DNA from: Posidonia oceanica
Taxonomy: Eukaryota > Streptophyta > Magnoliopsida > Alismatales > Posidoniaceae
Length of the DNA: 64,000 nucleotides
Reading direction: 5' to 3'
NCBI GenBank assembly: GCA_037176725.1
Contig: JAZBRS010000026.1
Location: 97,571,501 to 97,635,500, forward strand
Part shown: positions 1-11,330 of the stretch, piece after piece
How the letters are laid out: every line of letters starts with the position of its first letter
Numbering within the stretch: position 1 is the first letter of the stretch
Notes under the pieces: generated by a model
Database searches by the model: none
What the model was told of the DNA's origin: nothing
Seen by the model: only the letters and a program-made list of their open reading frames with translations
Program-made: the position numbers and the translations under genes

Positions 1-2760
1 GCTGTAGAACCTTTTCCTCCCGGACAGTCTGTGTCCGTGCCATTTGCCTCTTAACCTTCGCCGGCACTGCACTTCAGCGTCCCCACTGGCGAGACGCTTG
101 AGGCGCAGTACCAGCACCTGATGGAGCTTGCCTAGAGACTGCAGGGCATGGCTCTATCGGTTCGTCCTTCCTGTTCTCCTGTCGTCCCTGAGGTTCCTTT
201 GAGGCCAGTTCCTGCATCTCATGCATCTACCTCCACACCTCCGCCTCGACCATCGTCTCAACTGCTCACGGTTCCGACGATGGGGACCCGTTTACCGCCT
301 CCTGCTGCACAACACCTAGCACAGCATGTTCCTCCTCCCCCTGGTGGTCAGTCCTTCGGACCGGCTGGAGCCCAGTACCTCACTGGCTCGCTGTCTGGCA
401 CCCCGCCTGTACAGCAACTGGTGCTCCGTCATCCTACCCTTATCACAGCACAGCATGGCATTTACTCTTCTCCTTTGCATCAAGCCCAGCATCCTGCATA
501 CATTCCTGCATACACGGTTCCCCAGCACGGATACGCCAGCCATCCCGTTGCTCCACCAGGCGACGCTATGGTAGATCCGGAGGAGCACTTTGGTGCGACC
601 CATTCGGTGTTTGTGCTCACTATCCCTACTGATCCCTCTCCTATAGCAGCAACTCCAGACCCCATCAACAACCGGATGGACGTCTTGGAAAAGGCACTAT
701 GACTAGTGCAGGGTACTGAGCACCAGACCTACCAATTTCGGGACCTCTGTTGCTTTCCAGAGGCGGTACTCCCTCCGAAGTTCAAAATCCCAGACTTCGA
801 GAAATACAATGGTAGGGGCTGCCCCGTGGCACACCTGAAGGCGTATTGTGGTGATCTCGCTCAGCTTCAGGCTGACGAGAGGTTGCTGATCTGCCTGTTC
901 CAGAAGAGTTTGACCGGGCCAGCACTCAAGTGGTTCACATCGCTTGATATGTCAGCCATCAAGACTTGGAACGACCTCAGTCAGGCGTTCCTGGAACAAT
1001 ACTCCTTCAACCTCGATCTGGTCCCAAAGCGAGCGGACTTGATCGCAATCAAGCAGAATTCTGGCGAGCCGTTCGGGGAGTACGTCGGCCGCTGGCGCGC
1101 CCTTGCCTCTCAGGTTCGAGATAGACCCTCTGACGAGGAGTCTATCGAGATCATCATCAAAGGGGCGCAGCCATCTCTTGGAGCTCTGCTTAGCATCCAA
1201 CCAGTCACTACTTTTGCAGCACTCATCAGAGTTGGAGCGCGCGTGGAGAGTTCTTTGCGGAGTGGCAACTTCCCGGCTCTCTCTGCGTTCGCTAAGTAGG
1301 CCGTGATCGGCAGTAACAGTGCCAACAGCAGCGCCTCCAACAACAACAGCGGCAGCAACAACAACCGCCCGAAGAGGAAGGACTCGTCGAAAACCACTGT
1401 TGCATTCGTCGACTCCCCTGCTGTGCCTATTCGCTTGCCATCCCGGCCTGCCCCAGCTCAGATGGTGTACGCTCCTGCACCTAGGAATCCACCCACACCA
1501 CAAATCACAACCACCGCTAGACCGGTCTACCCCGCCGCACCAGTTTAGCAAGGCTCATACCAAAGGCAAAGAAGGCCACCCACTGAGAAGCGAAAATTCG
1601 CCCCACTGGTGGAACCGCTCACGGTCATCTTGCCAAAGGTTGCATCGCTCCTGAAGTTCCCGGAGGTTCGTCCGCCCCTAAATCCTTTGCCGCATTGGTT
1701 TAGGGCGAACCTCTTCTGCAATTTCCATCGAAGTACCGGGCACTCGACGGACAATTGCTACTCCTTGCGGAACGCTATTCAGGACTTAATCGAATCGGGA
1801 ACGATTGTGATTAACACGCACGAGGCATCCACTCAAGCACACACACATGCATCTACACATTCAGCTGTTCCCCCTCATTCTGGCATGATCCACCAACCCT
1901 TACCGGAGCACTCTTATCCGGGAGGGGCGGGAACCTCAGGCATCCACTCTGTCTTCCCTTCTAGGCCTACTACCTCTGTGGTAGACCTTTCTGATCTTAT
2001 CTCTAATATTTCTGAGCCTTTCCCTGTGAATCTCTATCTTGTGGCAGTTACCGGCTCCGAGTCGGGAATTCACACGATCCGACCGCGTGCCAGGCCGGAG
2101 CGCCCCTTCGCGCCCCCCGTTGTGCTTTCTCAGGCTCAATCCCCTGTACACCTTCTAGCTAGGGCCCAGCCTAGATCCCCCGTCCACCTCTTAGGGCGAC
2201 CTCAGCTACAAACTCCTGTACACCTTCTAGGCAGACCTCAACCTACCCCAGCCTTCCCACCCCAACAACCATACCCTCTAGGTAGACCTCAATACCCAGT
2301 AGGTCCCCCTGTAACCCCTCCTGTGCTCGCAGCACGTGCTCCAGTGGTTATTGACTTAACCTTGGACACCCATCGCGTCCCTTACAGCTACGCCATAGAA
2401 ATGTGTGCAGAAGTAACGCGATCGGGGAGGGTCTACAGGCCCCCAGCACCGGCAATTAGGCCAAGTCACCCTAAACCTGCTATGCCCCCACCCTCCAACC
2501 AACCCATAGTAGATCCAACCTCAAATCAACCTATAGCAAGCCAAATCCCTGCCCAGCCTGTAGCAACCCAGCTTCCTGCCACTACCCCCTTAGAGCTTGC
2601 CAAAACAACACCTCCTGTTGCCAAAAAGAACCAACCCAAGGCAGACATAACCTCCCAACTTAAGAAGGTCAAAGCTGACATTTCCATTTGGGACCTGATC
2701 CACACCTCTGCCGAACACCGCGAGGCTTTTCTTCGCGTGTTCCAGGCTGCCCGTGTGTCC
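1..2760 (+). pseudogene. gag: P gag polyprotein region, nonsense-broken
   Basis: This is the capsid-nucleocapsid part of the P polyprotein. The frame is open from base 1 onward, so the start lies off the left edge. Bases 148-700 give a Pro/Gln-rich N-terminal part. The conserved Tat capsid core is at about 760-1290 (FKIPDFEKYNG, ALKWFTSLD, EPFGEYVGRWRALASQV). Asn/Ser-rich basic sequence follows (1310-1390), then a knuckle-like Cys/His motif CNFHRSTGHSTDNC at about 1718-1759. The region after 1850 is low-complexity Pro/His/Ala linker. In-frame stops lie at 52, 133, 700, 1297 and 1546. The M copy has Gln at the site matching the stop at 133. The product would form particles and package RNA; this copy cannot make it. 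Confidence 0.88.
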
Positions 2761-2784
2761 CAGTCTATTGAGCCTTCAGCCTTG

Positions 2785-3171
2785 GAAAGCATGGTAGGGA
2801 TGATTGCGGAGCCCCAGGTCATCTCTTTTACAAGTGATGAGCTGCCTCCGGCGGGGATTAATCATAATCAACCCCTGTTCGTCACGGTTCAGTTCAAAAA
2901 CTTTCGCATTCCCCTAACGTTGGTTGATAATGGGTCAGGCCTTAACGTCTGCCCCTTGCATACTGCAACTAAGCTCGGATTCAAAGCCGAGGACGTCACG
3001 CCAGCCGTGAAGGGAATGACAGCTTTTGACAACACCCACCATGACGCTCTAGGGATCCTGATTATTCCTCTTGCTATTGGCCCAGTCGTCTTCGATGTAG
3101 AATTCTATGTCGTCGACTTGAAGCCGAATTTCAATCTTCTGCTTGGGCGCCCTTGGCTCCACAAGCATTAG
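2785..3171 (+). pseudogene. pol: P aspartic protease domain
   Basis: This is a retropepsin-like domain that would cleave the polyprotein. The catalytic region reads PLTLVDNGSGLNVCPL (about 2910-2960), with D-N-G in the place of the usual D-S/T-G, then hydrophobic strands and the C-terminal LLLGRPWLH motif (about 3140-3165). The domain itself is uninterrupted. A TAG at 3169-3171 follows it directly, and the M copy has Gln (HQHQL) there. The same reading frame continues beyond the stop, so protease and pol were once one chain. Confidence 0.82.
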
Positions 3172-5466
3172 GTCCTTCCTTCGACCCTCCATCGGATGAT
3201 AAAGTACCGTCGCGGTGATGATGTCATTGTCGTCATGGCGGAGAACTTTGAGAAGGAGTGGATCGAGGCAGTCTCCCCCGTGTCTTCACAAGCTATCCCG
3301 TTTGACCCTGAGACTTTTGAAGCTCTATATCGTGTTAATCGGTGTGAGCCGATTAACTTCATTCCTGATCTTGAACGTGTCAACTCCTTGGCTATTCACA
3401 GCAACCCCTTCCGAATGGTCAAGAATGTATGTCACAGGTGGGGTTACATAAAGGGTACACCGCTCAGGCATCACGGCCAGGGGATCGCAGAGCCGATCGT
3501 AGCGGTGGAGCGGAGGAAATCTGAAGGCCTCGGTTACGAACCCAAGCTCAACGAAGATCACTGCCTTCAGCTCAAGGATCAAGAGCCAGCCATACCCAGA
3601 GATCTCACTAACTTCACCAGTGCAGGAGTTCTGGGATCGACCAATGATCAAGCCGCGGTGCCGACAGAAGATTGGGTCTGCATTGAGGACTACTACTCTA
3701 ATGAGGAGCAGTATGGCACAGTAGAGGCAGTCCCAACTGGCAACAAGGCAATGATCAGCACAGAGGCACCACAGTCAGTTTGTTCAGCTCTCCCTCCAGC
3801 AGATACAGCAGACAGCTCAGTAGGCTCTGTGGCAGAACTGGCAAGCTCTCACACTTTTGCAGCCACATCTGCATCACAAGTATAGGCAGCAGTAGTACAA
3901 GAGTCAGAAACACTCCTTCAGGCAGAATCGGGCAGGCTACCTGCGGTCGCAGTCGCACCAGTGCCACTGTCACTCTCTCTGGAGGGACAGTCGATCAATT
4001 CAGTTAGCAGCGCGACTCAGCCCACTCCAGCAGCCACATCACTAGGAATGCAGTCGACGCAGTCCGCTTCGCATATTCCTGACGCAAAGCAGCAACTCTC
4101 ATGGCAGGCCCCCATGGCATCAGAAGCTGCACTCTCACAGTCGCAACCAGGTGCAGAGGACCAACTAAGCACCATAGTCTCCCGGCCCTTGAGCCCTCAG
4201 AAGAGCATCTCTGCCTGCCCTCCACCTGCAACAGTGACTCTAGCAGCATACCCATCTGTGGCCCCGCTGACCAGTCCGTTTGGATCTACCACACCAAAGT
4301 TGCCGCTATCAAGCACGCCCGTGAGCCAGATCATGCAAATTCCAAGGACAGCGATCCGTCTTGCAACCGGGCCAGTGCCGCAGGCCCCCAGCGCCTACTA
4401 CGTCGACTCACCCTCAGACGAGGAGGAAGGAGTGGCGATAGAAGCCCAGGTCGATTCATGGATGTCCGACTTAGAGCTACTTTATCAAGAACAAATCAAG
4501 TTGATAACAGAAGACCTGGCAGAGCATCGAGCCGTAGAAAGGAAAGGGAAAGCTGTGGTTACGGACCCTCCTCTGCAAGAAGACCATGCCTCTGTCATGG
4601 TCCTGGAAGAAGGCTCGGCAGCACCGGACTCCCCTAGACCAGATGAACTCATCACTCTCCAACCAGAAGGCGGGTCTAGGTGGTTTGTGCAACACATGCC
4701 TCACCGGGGCAGCATAGCGAGCGGCAATGCCCAGATCAGCCACTGGTCCGGCATACCCTCCACAAGCACACTAGAAGACTCAAAGGAGGAAGCACTAGCA
4801 GTCCAAGTAGCAGCAGTAACAGAGCAGAAAGCAGAATCAGTAGCAGAGTTGTTAGCAGCCTCAGTAGTAGGGCCATCAGCGATATCAGCAGCAGAATCAA
4901 CAAGGCCTTTAGCAATATCAGCAGAGCACTCAGCAGAATCAGTCAGGCTAGAGCAAACAGTAGAAGGAGTTGCTGGGACGGAGGTCGCGCATCGAGGCTA
5001 CAAGAATACTCGAGTGAGCGTGACCATCCTGAAGCGTCACCAGGGCCAAGCAGCAGAACATATACACTCTTTCGACATCACAAGTCCTTCCTTTGAGAAA
5101 GTGATCCTCTCGGAACTTATTGCTTATGGAGAGGAGGACGATACGGGCATGGATGAGATTGACGAACCATTGCCCGAGTTCCGGTCCCATGACGACGACC
5201 CAGAAGGCCCCAACCTCCATGTTGAAGAAGAAACAGAGGTTGTCAACATCGGCACAGCTGAGGAAGTCAGAGAAGTTCGTATCAGTGCTCAGCTGTCCTC
5301 CCAGGCTCGAACAGAGTTCATCGCATTTTTGAAAGAATATGCGGATGTCTTCGCCTGGAGTTATGAGGATATGGTCGGCCTTGACATAGAGATAGTGGTG
5401 CACAATTTGCCCTTAAACCCGGATGCCAAGCCAGTGAAGCAGAAGCTAAGAAGATGGCGACCGTAG
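3172..5466 (+). pseudogene. pol: P protease-RT linker, low-complexity, with G-patch-like segment
   Basis: About 760 codons in the gag-pol frame lie between protease and reverse transcriptase. Residues translated from about 3415-3540 (HRWGYIKGTPLRHHGQGIAEP then EGLGY) resemble the Gly-rich G-patch-like segment seen in some Tat pol linkers. The middle (3880-4980) is Ala/Ser/Glu/Gln-rich with near-repeats of GCA/TCA codons. The end (about 5320-5400: FLKEYADVFAWSYEDM) is the conserved lead-in to Ty3/gypsy RT. Stops are at 3883 and 5464. Many Ogre elements have an intron between protease and RT; here the frame runs through, so I see no need for one. The function of the linker is unknown. Confidence 0.7.
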
Positions 5467-6795
5467 TGGCTGCTCATGATCAAAGAAGAGATAATGAAGC
5501 AGCTCAGAGTCAACTTTCTGAAGGTCTTTCCTTATCCTGAGTGGCTGGCAAACATTGTACCTGTACCCAAGAAAGATGGCCGAATCCGGATCTGCATCGA
5601 CTACAGGGACCTAAACAAGACGAGTCCCAAGGACGACTTCCCCTTGCCTCACATTGACGTCCTAGTCGACAATACAGCGGGCCACAAGATGCTCTCCTTC
5701 ATGGACGGCTTTTCTGGATATAACCAAGTTAAAATGGCAAAAGAAGACATGGAAAAGATTTCATTCATCACCCCTTGGGGAGTCTTCTGCTACCAAGTCA
5801 TGCCATTCGGTCTGAAGAATGCTGGTGTGACCTAACAGAGGGCCATGACTGCGCTGTTCCACGACCTCATGCACCAAGAAGTAGAGGTCTACATAGACGA
5901 CATGATTGCTAAAACCAGAGAGCCTGAAGACCATCTTGCCTGTCTAAAAAAGCTCTTTGATCGTCTACGGAAATACAAATTGCGCCTGAATCCCAAGAAG
6001 TGTGTATTCGGGGTGTCTTCTCGCAAGCTGCTCGGCCACATTGTTAGCCAAAGGGAGATTGAGGTGGACCCGATGAAAGCAAAAGCCATCGTGGACATGC
6101 CACCCCCCAGAACTGAAAAGGAGGTCAGAAGTCTGCTAGGGCATTTATAGTATATCAGCCGCTTTATTGCACAGCTTACGCCCATTTGCGAACCCATATT
6201 CAAGCTCCTGAAGAAGAATGCGCAAATCGACTGGAGTGAGGAGTGTCAGGCTGCATTTGCCAAGATCAAGCAGCTGTTGATCAAGCCTCCTGTCCTGGTT
6301 CCCCCTACACCAGGGAGACCTTTGCTTCTCTACCTTTCTACCACGCAGCATTCCATGGGCACCGTCTTGGGCCAACATGACGAATCTGGTAGAAGGGAGT
6401 GCGCCATCTATTACCTGAGCAAGAAATTTAATGAATGCGAAGCCAGGTACAGTACACTAGAGAAGACCTGCTTGTCCCTTGTCTGGGCTGCACAGAAACT
6501 AAGGCACTACATGATGGCATACCCAATTCAGCTCTTATGCCGGCATGATCCTATCAAGTTCCTCTTTCAAAAGCCGGCCATGGTAGGCAGATGTACTAAG
6601 TGGCAGGTGTTATTGTCTCAGTACGACATCACCTTTGTCACACAGAAATCCATGAAGGGTCAGGCCATGGCAGACCATCTTGCTGATCTTCCTCTGCCTG
6701 AATACCAATCCCTCCAGACGCAGTTCCCTGACGAGGACATCCTCTTCGCAGTGGAGGACTCTGAGGAGAAAAATCCTGAAAAGCAAGAGGAATGG
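5467..6795 (+). pseudogene. pol: P reverse transcriptase and gypsy-type RNase H
   Basis: The RT palm and fingers read NIVPVPKKDGRIRICIDYRDLN (about 5545-5610), FSGYNQVKM, PFGLKNAG and the catalytic YIDD box (5890-5901, VYIDDMIAK). The thumb/connection follows with PKKCVFGVSS and LLGH. The first RNase H (about 6310-6590) reads LLLYLSTTQHSMGTVL, then KTCLSLVWAAQKLRHYM. Its first catalytic Asp position is Ser, as in the degenerate gypsy RNase H of Tat elements. Stops at 5833 (TAA in place of Tyr, from comparison with M) and 6148 (TAG in place of Gln) make it inactive. Confidence 0.9.
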
Positions 6796-7278
6796 TAGCT
6801 CTACTTTGATGGTGCTGTCAACAAAAAGGGCCGAGGCGTACGCGTAGTGTTGACCACGCCCTAGGGACAGATGATTCCTTTTGCGAGGAAGCTGACTTTC
6901 ACCTGCACAAACAATCAAGCAAAATATGAAGCATGCAACCTAGGGTTGAAAGTCGCCCTCGAGCATAAGGCGCGGAAGCTGCATGTGCACGGTGATGCCA
7001 TGCTAGTGATTTCTCAAGTGAACGGTGACTGGAGGACAAAAGATCCCAAACTTGTGCCATATCACGAACACCTGCTGAGGCTGATGGAAGAATTTGAGAG
7101 CATCTGCTTCACATACATGAACAGAGCAAAGAACACGTACGTAGACGCACTAGCAACTCTGGCATCCTGGCTCACTATACCTGAAGACAGCACAGTGGAT
7201 GTATCTGTCATTCGCATTGAGCAGCCTGCATACTGCCTGAACATAGAAGAGGCGGATCCAGCAGAGGAGCAGCCCTAG
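6796..7278 (+). pseudogene. pol: P second, archaeal-type RNase H (Tat-lineage marker)
   Basis: This is an extra RNase H domain that removes RNA from the RNA-DNA hybrid. The four acidic positions are visible: YFDGAVN (about 6805), AKYEA (about 6923), VHGDAM (about 6987) and VDALATLASW (about 7143). A dual RNase H arrangement is diagnostic of the Tat lineage among plant Ty3/gypsy elements. The domain is entered through a TAG at 6796, has another at 6862 (Gln in M) and ends at a TAG at 7276. Confidence 0.88.
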
Positions 7279-8642
7279 TATCAAGACATAAAAGCTTTCC
7301 TGGAGTCTGGCAGCTTTCCTCATGATACCGTGGCAGCAGGCAAGCGAACTCTGGCGCGTCTGGTGTCAAAATATGTGTTGCGGGCTGGGCAGCTGTACAG
7401 AAGGTCATATAATCAGATGCTACTGCGCTGCCTGAACAGATCAGAGGCTGACAAGCTGATGCTTCAAGTGCATGCGGGGACCTGTGGCCCGCACATGAAC
7501 GGAGTCCTCCTGGCCAAGAAGATCATACTCCAAGGATATTTCTGGCTGACCATGGAAGCAGACTGCTGCCGATTCGTGCGTAGATGCCACAACTGCATGC
7601 GGGGACCTATGGCCCACACATGAATGGAGTCCTCCTGGCCAAGAAGATCATGCTCCAAGGATATTTCTGGCAGACCATGGAAGTAGACTGCTACCGATTC
7701 GTGCGTAGATGCCACAACTGCCAGATCCATGGTAACTTCATTAAGGCCCCCCCACAACAGCTGCATAACATGTCTTCGCCATGGCCTTTCTCCACTTGGG
7801 GGATCGATGTCATTGGCGCCATCAACCCGGCCGCTTCAAATGGTCATCGTTACATTCTGGTAGCGATCGATTACTTTATCAAGTGGGTGGAAGCAGCCTC
7901 TTATAAGACAGTCACCGCTGTGGCAACAGAAAAGTTTATCAGGAACAATATCGTTGCCCGATATGGGGTCCCGCACTTTGTCATCTCTGATAATGGCACA
8001 AACTTCATTGCCAAAAGGATCGAGGAATACCTGCAGAGTTTCAAGATCAAGCATCATAGATCCTCGCCCTACCGGCCACAGATGAATGGAGCAGTGGAGT
8101 CTGCAAACAAGAACATTGTTAAAATCCTGAAGAAGATGGCAGAAACCCACAAGGATTGGCATGACAAGTTCCCGTACGCGCTCTGGGCGTACAGGACATC
8201 AATCCAGACCTCGACGGGAGCCACCCCGTATTCTCTGGTATACGGCATGGAAGCGGTGTTACCTGTCGAAGTAGAGATCCCCTCACTGCGGATCCTACGA
8301 GAAGCTGAGTTGGAAGAGGCAGAATGGGTTGAAGACCGCTGCGTCCAACTAAATCTGATTGATGAGCACAGACTGCAAGCTATGCACAATGCTCACTGCT
8401 ACCAGAAGCGGATGGCCAGAGCATTCTTGAAGAAGGTCCAACCCAGAAACTTTCAGCCAGGGGACCTCGTTTTGCACGCCATTCATTTGCCTGATGGTCG
8501 AGGGAAATTCCGACCTAATTGGCGTGGCCCCTTTGTGGTCAAGCAGATCTTCTCGGGAGGCACTGTGACTCTTGAGGATATGGACCAGGTCGGGCAGTCT
8601 GAGCCCGTCAACCTTTGCTATCTCAAGAAGTACTATCAGTAG
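7279..8642 (+). pseudogene. pol: P integrase, frameshifted by a 125-bp duplication
   Basis: The zinc-binding domain shows the H-H-C-C pattern (HAGTCGPHMNG then RRCHNC, 7471-7595) and is then repeated. The catalytic core keeps its acidic triad: WGIDVIGA (about 7800), ISDNGTNF (about 7985) and NGAVESANKN (about 8088). The C-terminal part carries FRPNWRGPFVVKQIF, a GPY/F-like module, and ends at TAG 8640-8642. The duplication is 125 bp, not a multiple of three. The first frame therefore dies at TGA 7621-7623, and the rest is open only in the shifted frame from 7584. From 7596 to the end there is no other break. Confidence 0.88.
7471..7720 (+). repeat. 125-bp tandem duplication inside P integrase
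   Basis: Two near-identical units, 7471-7595 and 7596-7720, both begin CATGCGGGGACCT and end CACAACTG. They contain the whole integrase zinc-binding domain. The M integrase has only one copy, so this is a later change in P or its recent lineage. Confidence 0.93.
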
Positions 8643-10127
8643 CCGAAGGCGGCCCCGTTGCAGATGCCCTTCTCCCACCTACACACTTGCATTCTCACTT
8701 CTTGCATTCTCGTCCTACCTGCATCTTCTATCTATCCTACTCTTGCATCCTCTCTTTTCAAATCATCATCGTCATCCTTTCAAAACATGCATTCTCTCTC
8801 TTTAAATCATCATCGTCATCCTTTCAAAACATGCATTCTCTCTCTTCAAATCATCATCGTCATCCTCTCAAATCATGCATTGCATCTTCGGCCCGGTGAT
8901 GAAAACCGGAAGTGCTTGCCTGCTCTGGAAAGAGTCCACCCTACCTCACCCGGCACTACTTAGATGTCTCAGCTAGTGAGGGAGCCACCACCAATCAGCA
9001 CAGGCGAACTGCCTAAACTCGTAAGTAAATACACCTCTGAGGGAGAAAAAATGTTAGGATGTGAATTTGAAAAAAGTGAGAGTAGACATCTAGGCTTGGG
9101 CACGTCCAAGGAACAGAAGACGAAGACAGAAGCCGGCCCTAGAGATAGGGGTGTGCAGTCTAACCCTGCTCCTTCTACCCATCACACAGCAGACCCAAAG
9201 CCCAGATCCATCACAACTCAAACACCCTTCTTTTGCCACCAAAATGGGGACAGCAAAAGCCTGAAAAAAAAATAGAGAAAAGAGAAATCAAACAAGCAAA
9301 AAAAGAGATAGAACAAAAACAAAAAAAAGGGAGAAAAAGCAAAAAAAAAAAGAAGAAAAAGGGCAAGATTCAGCCCAAAAATGCAAGCACCATCATCCCC
9401 CGTACCTTACAAGAGACCCAAGGGTGTTAAGCTTAAAAAGGGTCTACCACTTCCCTCCAAAAGCAAAACACTTACCCTCTCCTAGCTAGGGGCGGAGAAA
9501 GACTGCATACCTATGAGGGAGAAATCAAAAAAAAGAGAGCAGAAAGAATAGGTGTAGGTCCTGAGAGTTCGGCAAGTAGCCTGTCCTCACCACACCACCA
9601 CCTGTACAAGTGCCAACCCCCGTTCCGGAGTGCCACTAGCAAGCCAAGAGTCTAAGTAGGGCCCAGTGAGCCGGGGACCAATCCTTTCCTTTGCAGTAGG
9701 CACCAAAGCACTCCGTATGCTGAGGGCACCCAAGCATACTAATCATTTCATAAGCATACCAACCTGCATCATGCATCCTCAATTATCCTTTCCTTCTTAT
9801 CAATCGTTCCGCTCTGCAACTCGCTCCGACTCTGAGACAGTACTTCTTGCCTAGAACGCGTTGACGCTGCTCGAGCTGCGCTGGTCCAGACCTCCTGCCA
9901 GCCCTTGCCCCTGTGCCCACAAGACTGCTACAGATTTCCTTTGCTTATCTGTGCTTAACTGCTATATTCTGATATTAACTGCTGGATGCATATTGAACTA
10001 CTTTATCAGCCTCAGATTCTGCCTTCTGTTAGAGATTATATGCCTGTGTGACCTGACTGTTTACAATGATGATAACAGGTACCTTCAAGCTCTGCAACTA
10101 TCTGCCTGTACCCCTGTGATCTGTGTA
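8643..10127 (+). other. P post-integrase spacer (no supported gene)
   Basis: This non-coding stretch lies between the integrase stop and the extra ORF. It holds three 44-bp direct repeats at 8761-8892, an A-rich purine tract at 9255-9360, and short open frames with no recognisable domain. Parts of 8915-9060 and 9680-9750 match the reverse complement of 34060-34130 and about 33450-33520 in M, so it is ancient shared 3' sequence of both elements. The stretch 9950-10080 is T-rich and ends ATAACAG|GT, which could be a splice acceptor, but nothing else supports that. Confidence 0.75.
8761..8892 (+). repeat. 44-bp tandem repeat, 3 copies
   Basis: Units start at 8761, 8805 and 8849 with AATCATCATCGTCATCC and continue through CATGCATT. 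The third is slightly diverged. The array lies about 120 bp past the P integrase stop. Confidence 0.9.
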
Positions 10128-11330
10128 ATGGGCTTCCCTACCCTGTTGACTCCAGCACACTGCTCGGAGATCCTGCGAGAATGGATCGGCGAGCTTACCC
10201 AAGAAGACTGCGAAAAGCTGCGCCTGTGGGGCATTCCAACCAAGCTACTGAAGGCTGCTGATGTGGAAGTAAGCCGCCATCTTCTGTGTGCCGCCGCAAG
10301 GTTCTGGAAACCGGCACACCACGTCTTTCGCTTTGGCAGAACTGAGCTAACACCCACACTGGAAGAAGTGCGTCGGATCTGCGGCTTCTCCAAGATCATG
10401 GGGCCGCCTATCTTCATAAGGCGTGATGGATACCTTGAGGTCCTGAGCCAACTGACTGGGCTCCCTACTCGAAGCTGCCAACAAAGGCTGATTTGCACTA
10501 GTGGACTTGAACCTATGCTTCGCCTAGCGCACTTTGATGATGTCATGAAGAAGTGCGTCGAACTCGGAGATGAGCTGTGGCTCCGAGGGTTTGTCATCCG
10601 CTTCCTGGGCGAGCTGATCTTTACTCATGGCCGACTGACAGTGGCCATTGAGGTTGCAGAAATAGCACTTGCTGTGGTGACCCGGCACATGGACCTGGCA
10701 CCAGTTGTTCTGGCAGAAACATACCACGGGTTGGACCGCATCTCACATCGCTGCCGCCACTTCCATGGCTGCGGGGCACTTATACAAGTCTGGCTAGCTG
10801 CACACTTAGAGATGAACCTTCTGCGCCCCCAGGTGCATGCCTTTGAAGCCTACTGCAGCAGTGCCCGTGCCAAGACAGTCAAAAGCGTCAAAGAAGAGTA
10901 TGAAAGGCTATCAGCACTGACTGACGACGCGGTAACCTGGCATATCATCCCCTCCGTAGCCGAGCCATTCACTATCTTCTTCAGCGCGCACGACACGCGG
11001 CTGATTGTACTACCAAGACTCACGGCAGGTGTGGAATACCATCTCATCAAGGTTATGCGCCTGTTTGGCTTCCAGCAGGGTGCCTTTGTTGACAGCACAG
11101 CGTCCGAGCTTCTTCAGGCATACCCTCTCAGCACAACTGCCCCAACAAAGAAGCTGGCCGATCTGATGCAGCATGGGGTGCGGTCAACAGACATCGCAGC
11201 TGCGAGAGGTGTAGGATGCACCCCTGAGTATGTGACTGAGGTCCAAGAGCTCTGGCCCATCAATGAAATCCCGCTAGGCGGCCCTCTATTCCCCGACTCT
11301 AGGCAGTCAAAGAAGGCCCGAACCGGCTAG
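10128..11330 (+). CDS. Intact plant-mobile-domain-like extra protein of P (DUF7745-type), 400 aa
   Basis: This is an uninterrupted 400-codon ORF in the 3' region of P, in the same sense as gag-pol. The start ATG 10128 is chosen because the protein aligns from there with the spliced M paralogue (MGFPTL against M-AFRTL). Upstream in-frame sequence has no counterpart. Conserved features include EVSRHLLCAAARFWKP, FRFGRTELTPTLEEVRRICG and FLGELIFTHGRL, a pattern typical of plant mobile domain/DUF7745 proteins. The C-terminus is basic (SRQSKKARTG). The codons flanking both M intron sites are joined directly here: after codon 1 and after 10787. The function is unknown; mobile-domain proteins occur in host silencing factors (MAIL1/MAIN) and in transposons. 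The family name is my recognition from pattern, not a search. Confidence 0.72.
   Translation: MGFPTLLTPAHCSEILREWIGELTQEDCEKLRLWGIPTKLLKAADVEVSRHLLCAAARFWKPAHHVFRFGRTELTPTLEEVRRICGFSKIMGPPIFIRRDGYLEVLSQLTGLPTRSCQQRLICTSGLEPMLRLAHFDDVMKKCVELGDELWLRGFVIRFLGELIFTHGRLTVAIEVAEIALAVVTRHMDLAPVVLAETYHGLDRISHRCRHFHGCGALIQVWLAAHLEMNLLRPQVHAFEAYCSSARAKTVKSVKEEYERLSALTDDAVTWHIIPSVAEPFTIFFSAHDTRLIVLPRLTAGVEYHLIKVMRLFGFQQGAFVDSTASELLQAYPLSTTAPTKKLADLMQHGVRSTDIAAARGVGCTPEYVTEVQELWPINEIPLGGPLFPDSRQSKKARTG

Noticed and set aside
9861..10127. Extending the P extra ORF upstream to 9861
   Set aside because: The added 89 residues have no counterpart in the spliced M paralogue, whose start codon aligns with 10128. 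The DNA there is T-rich and UTR-like.
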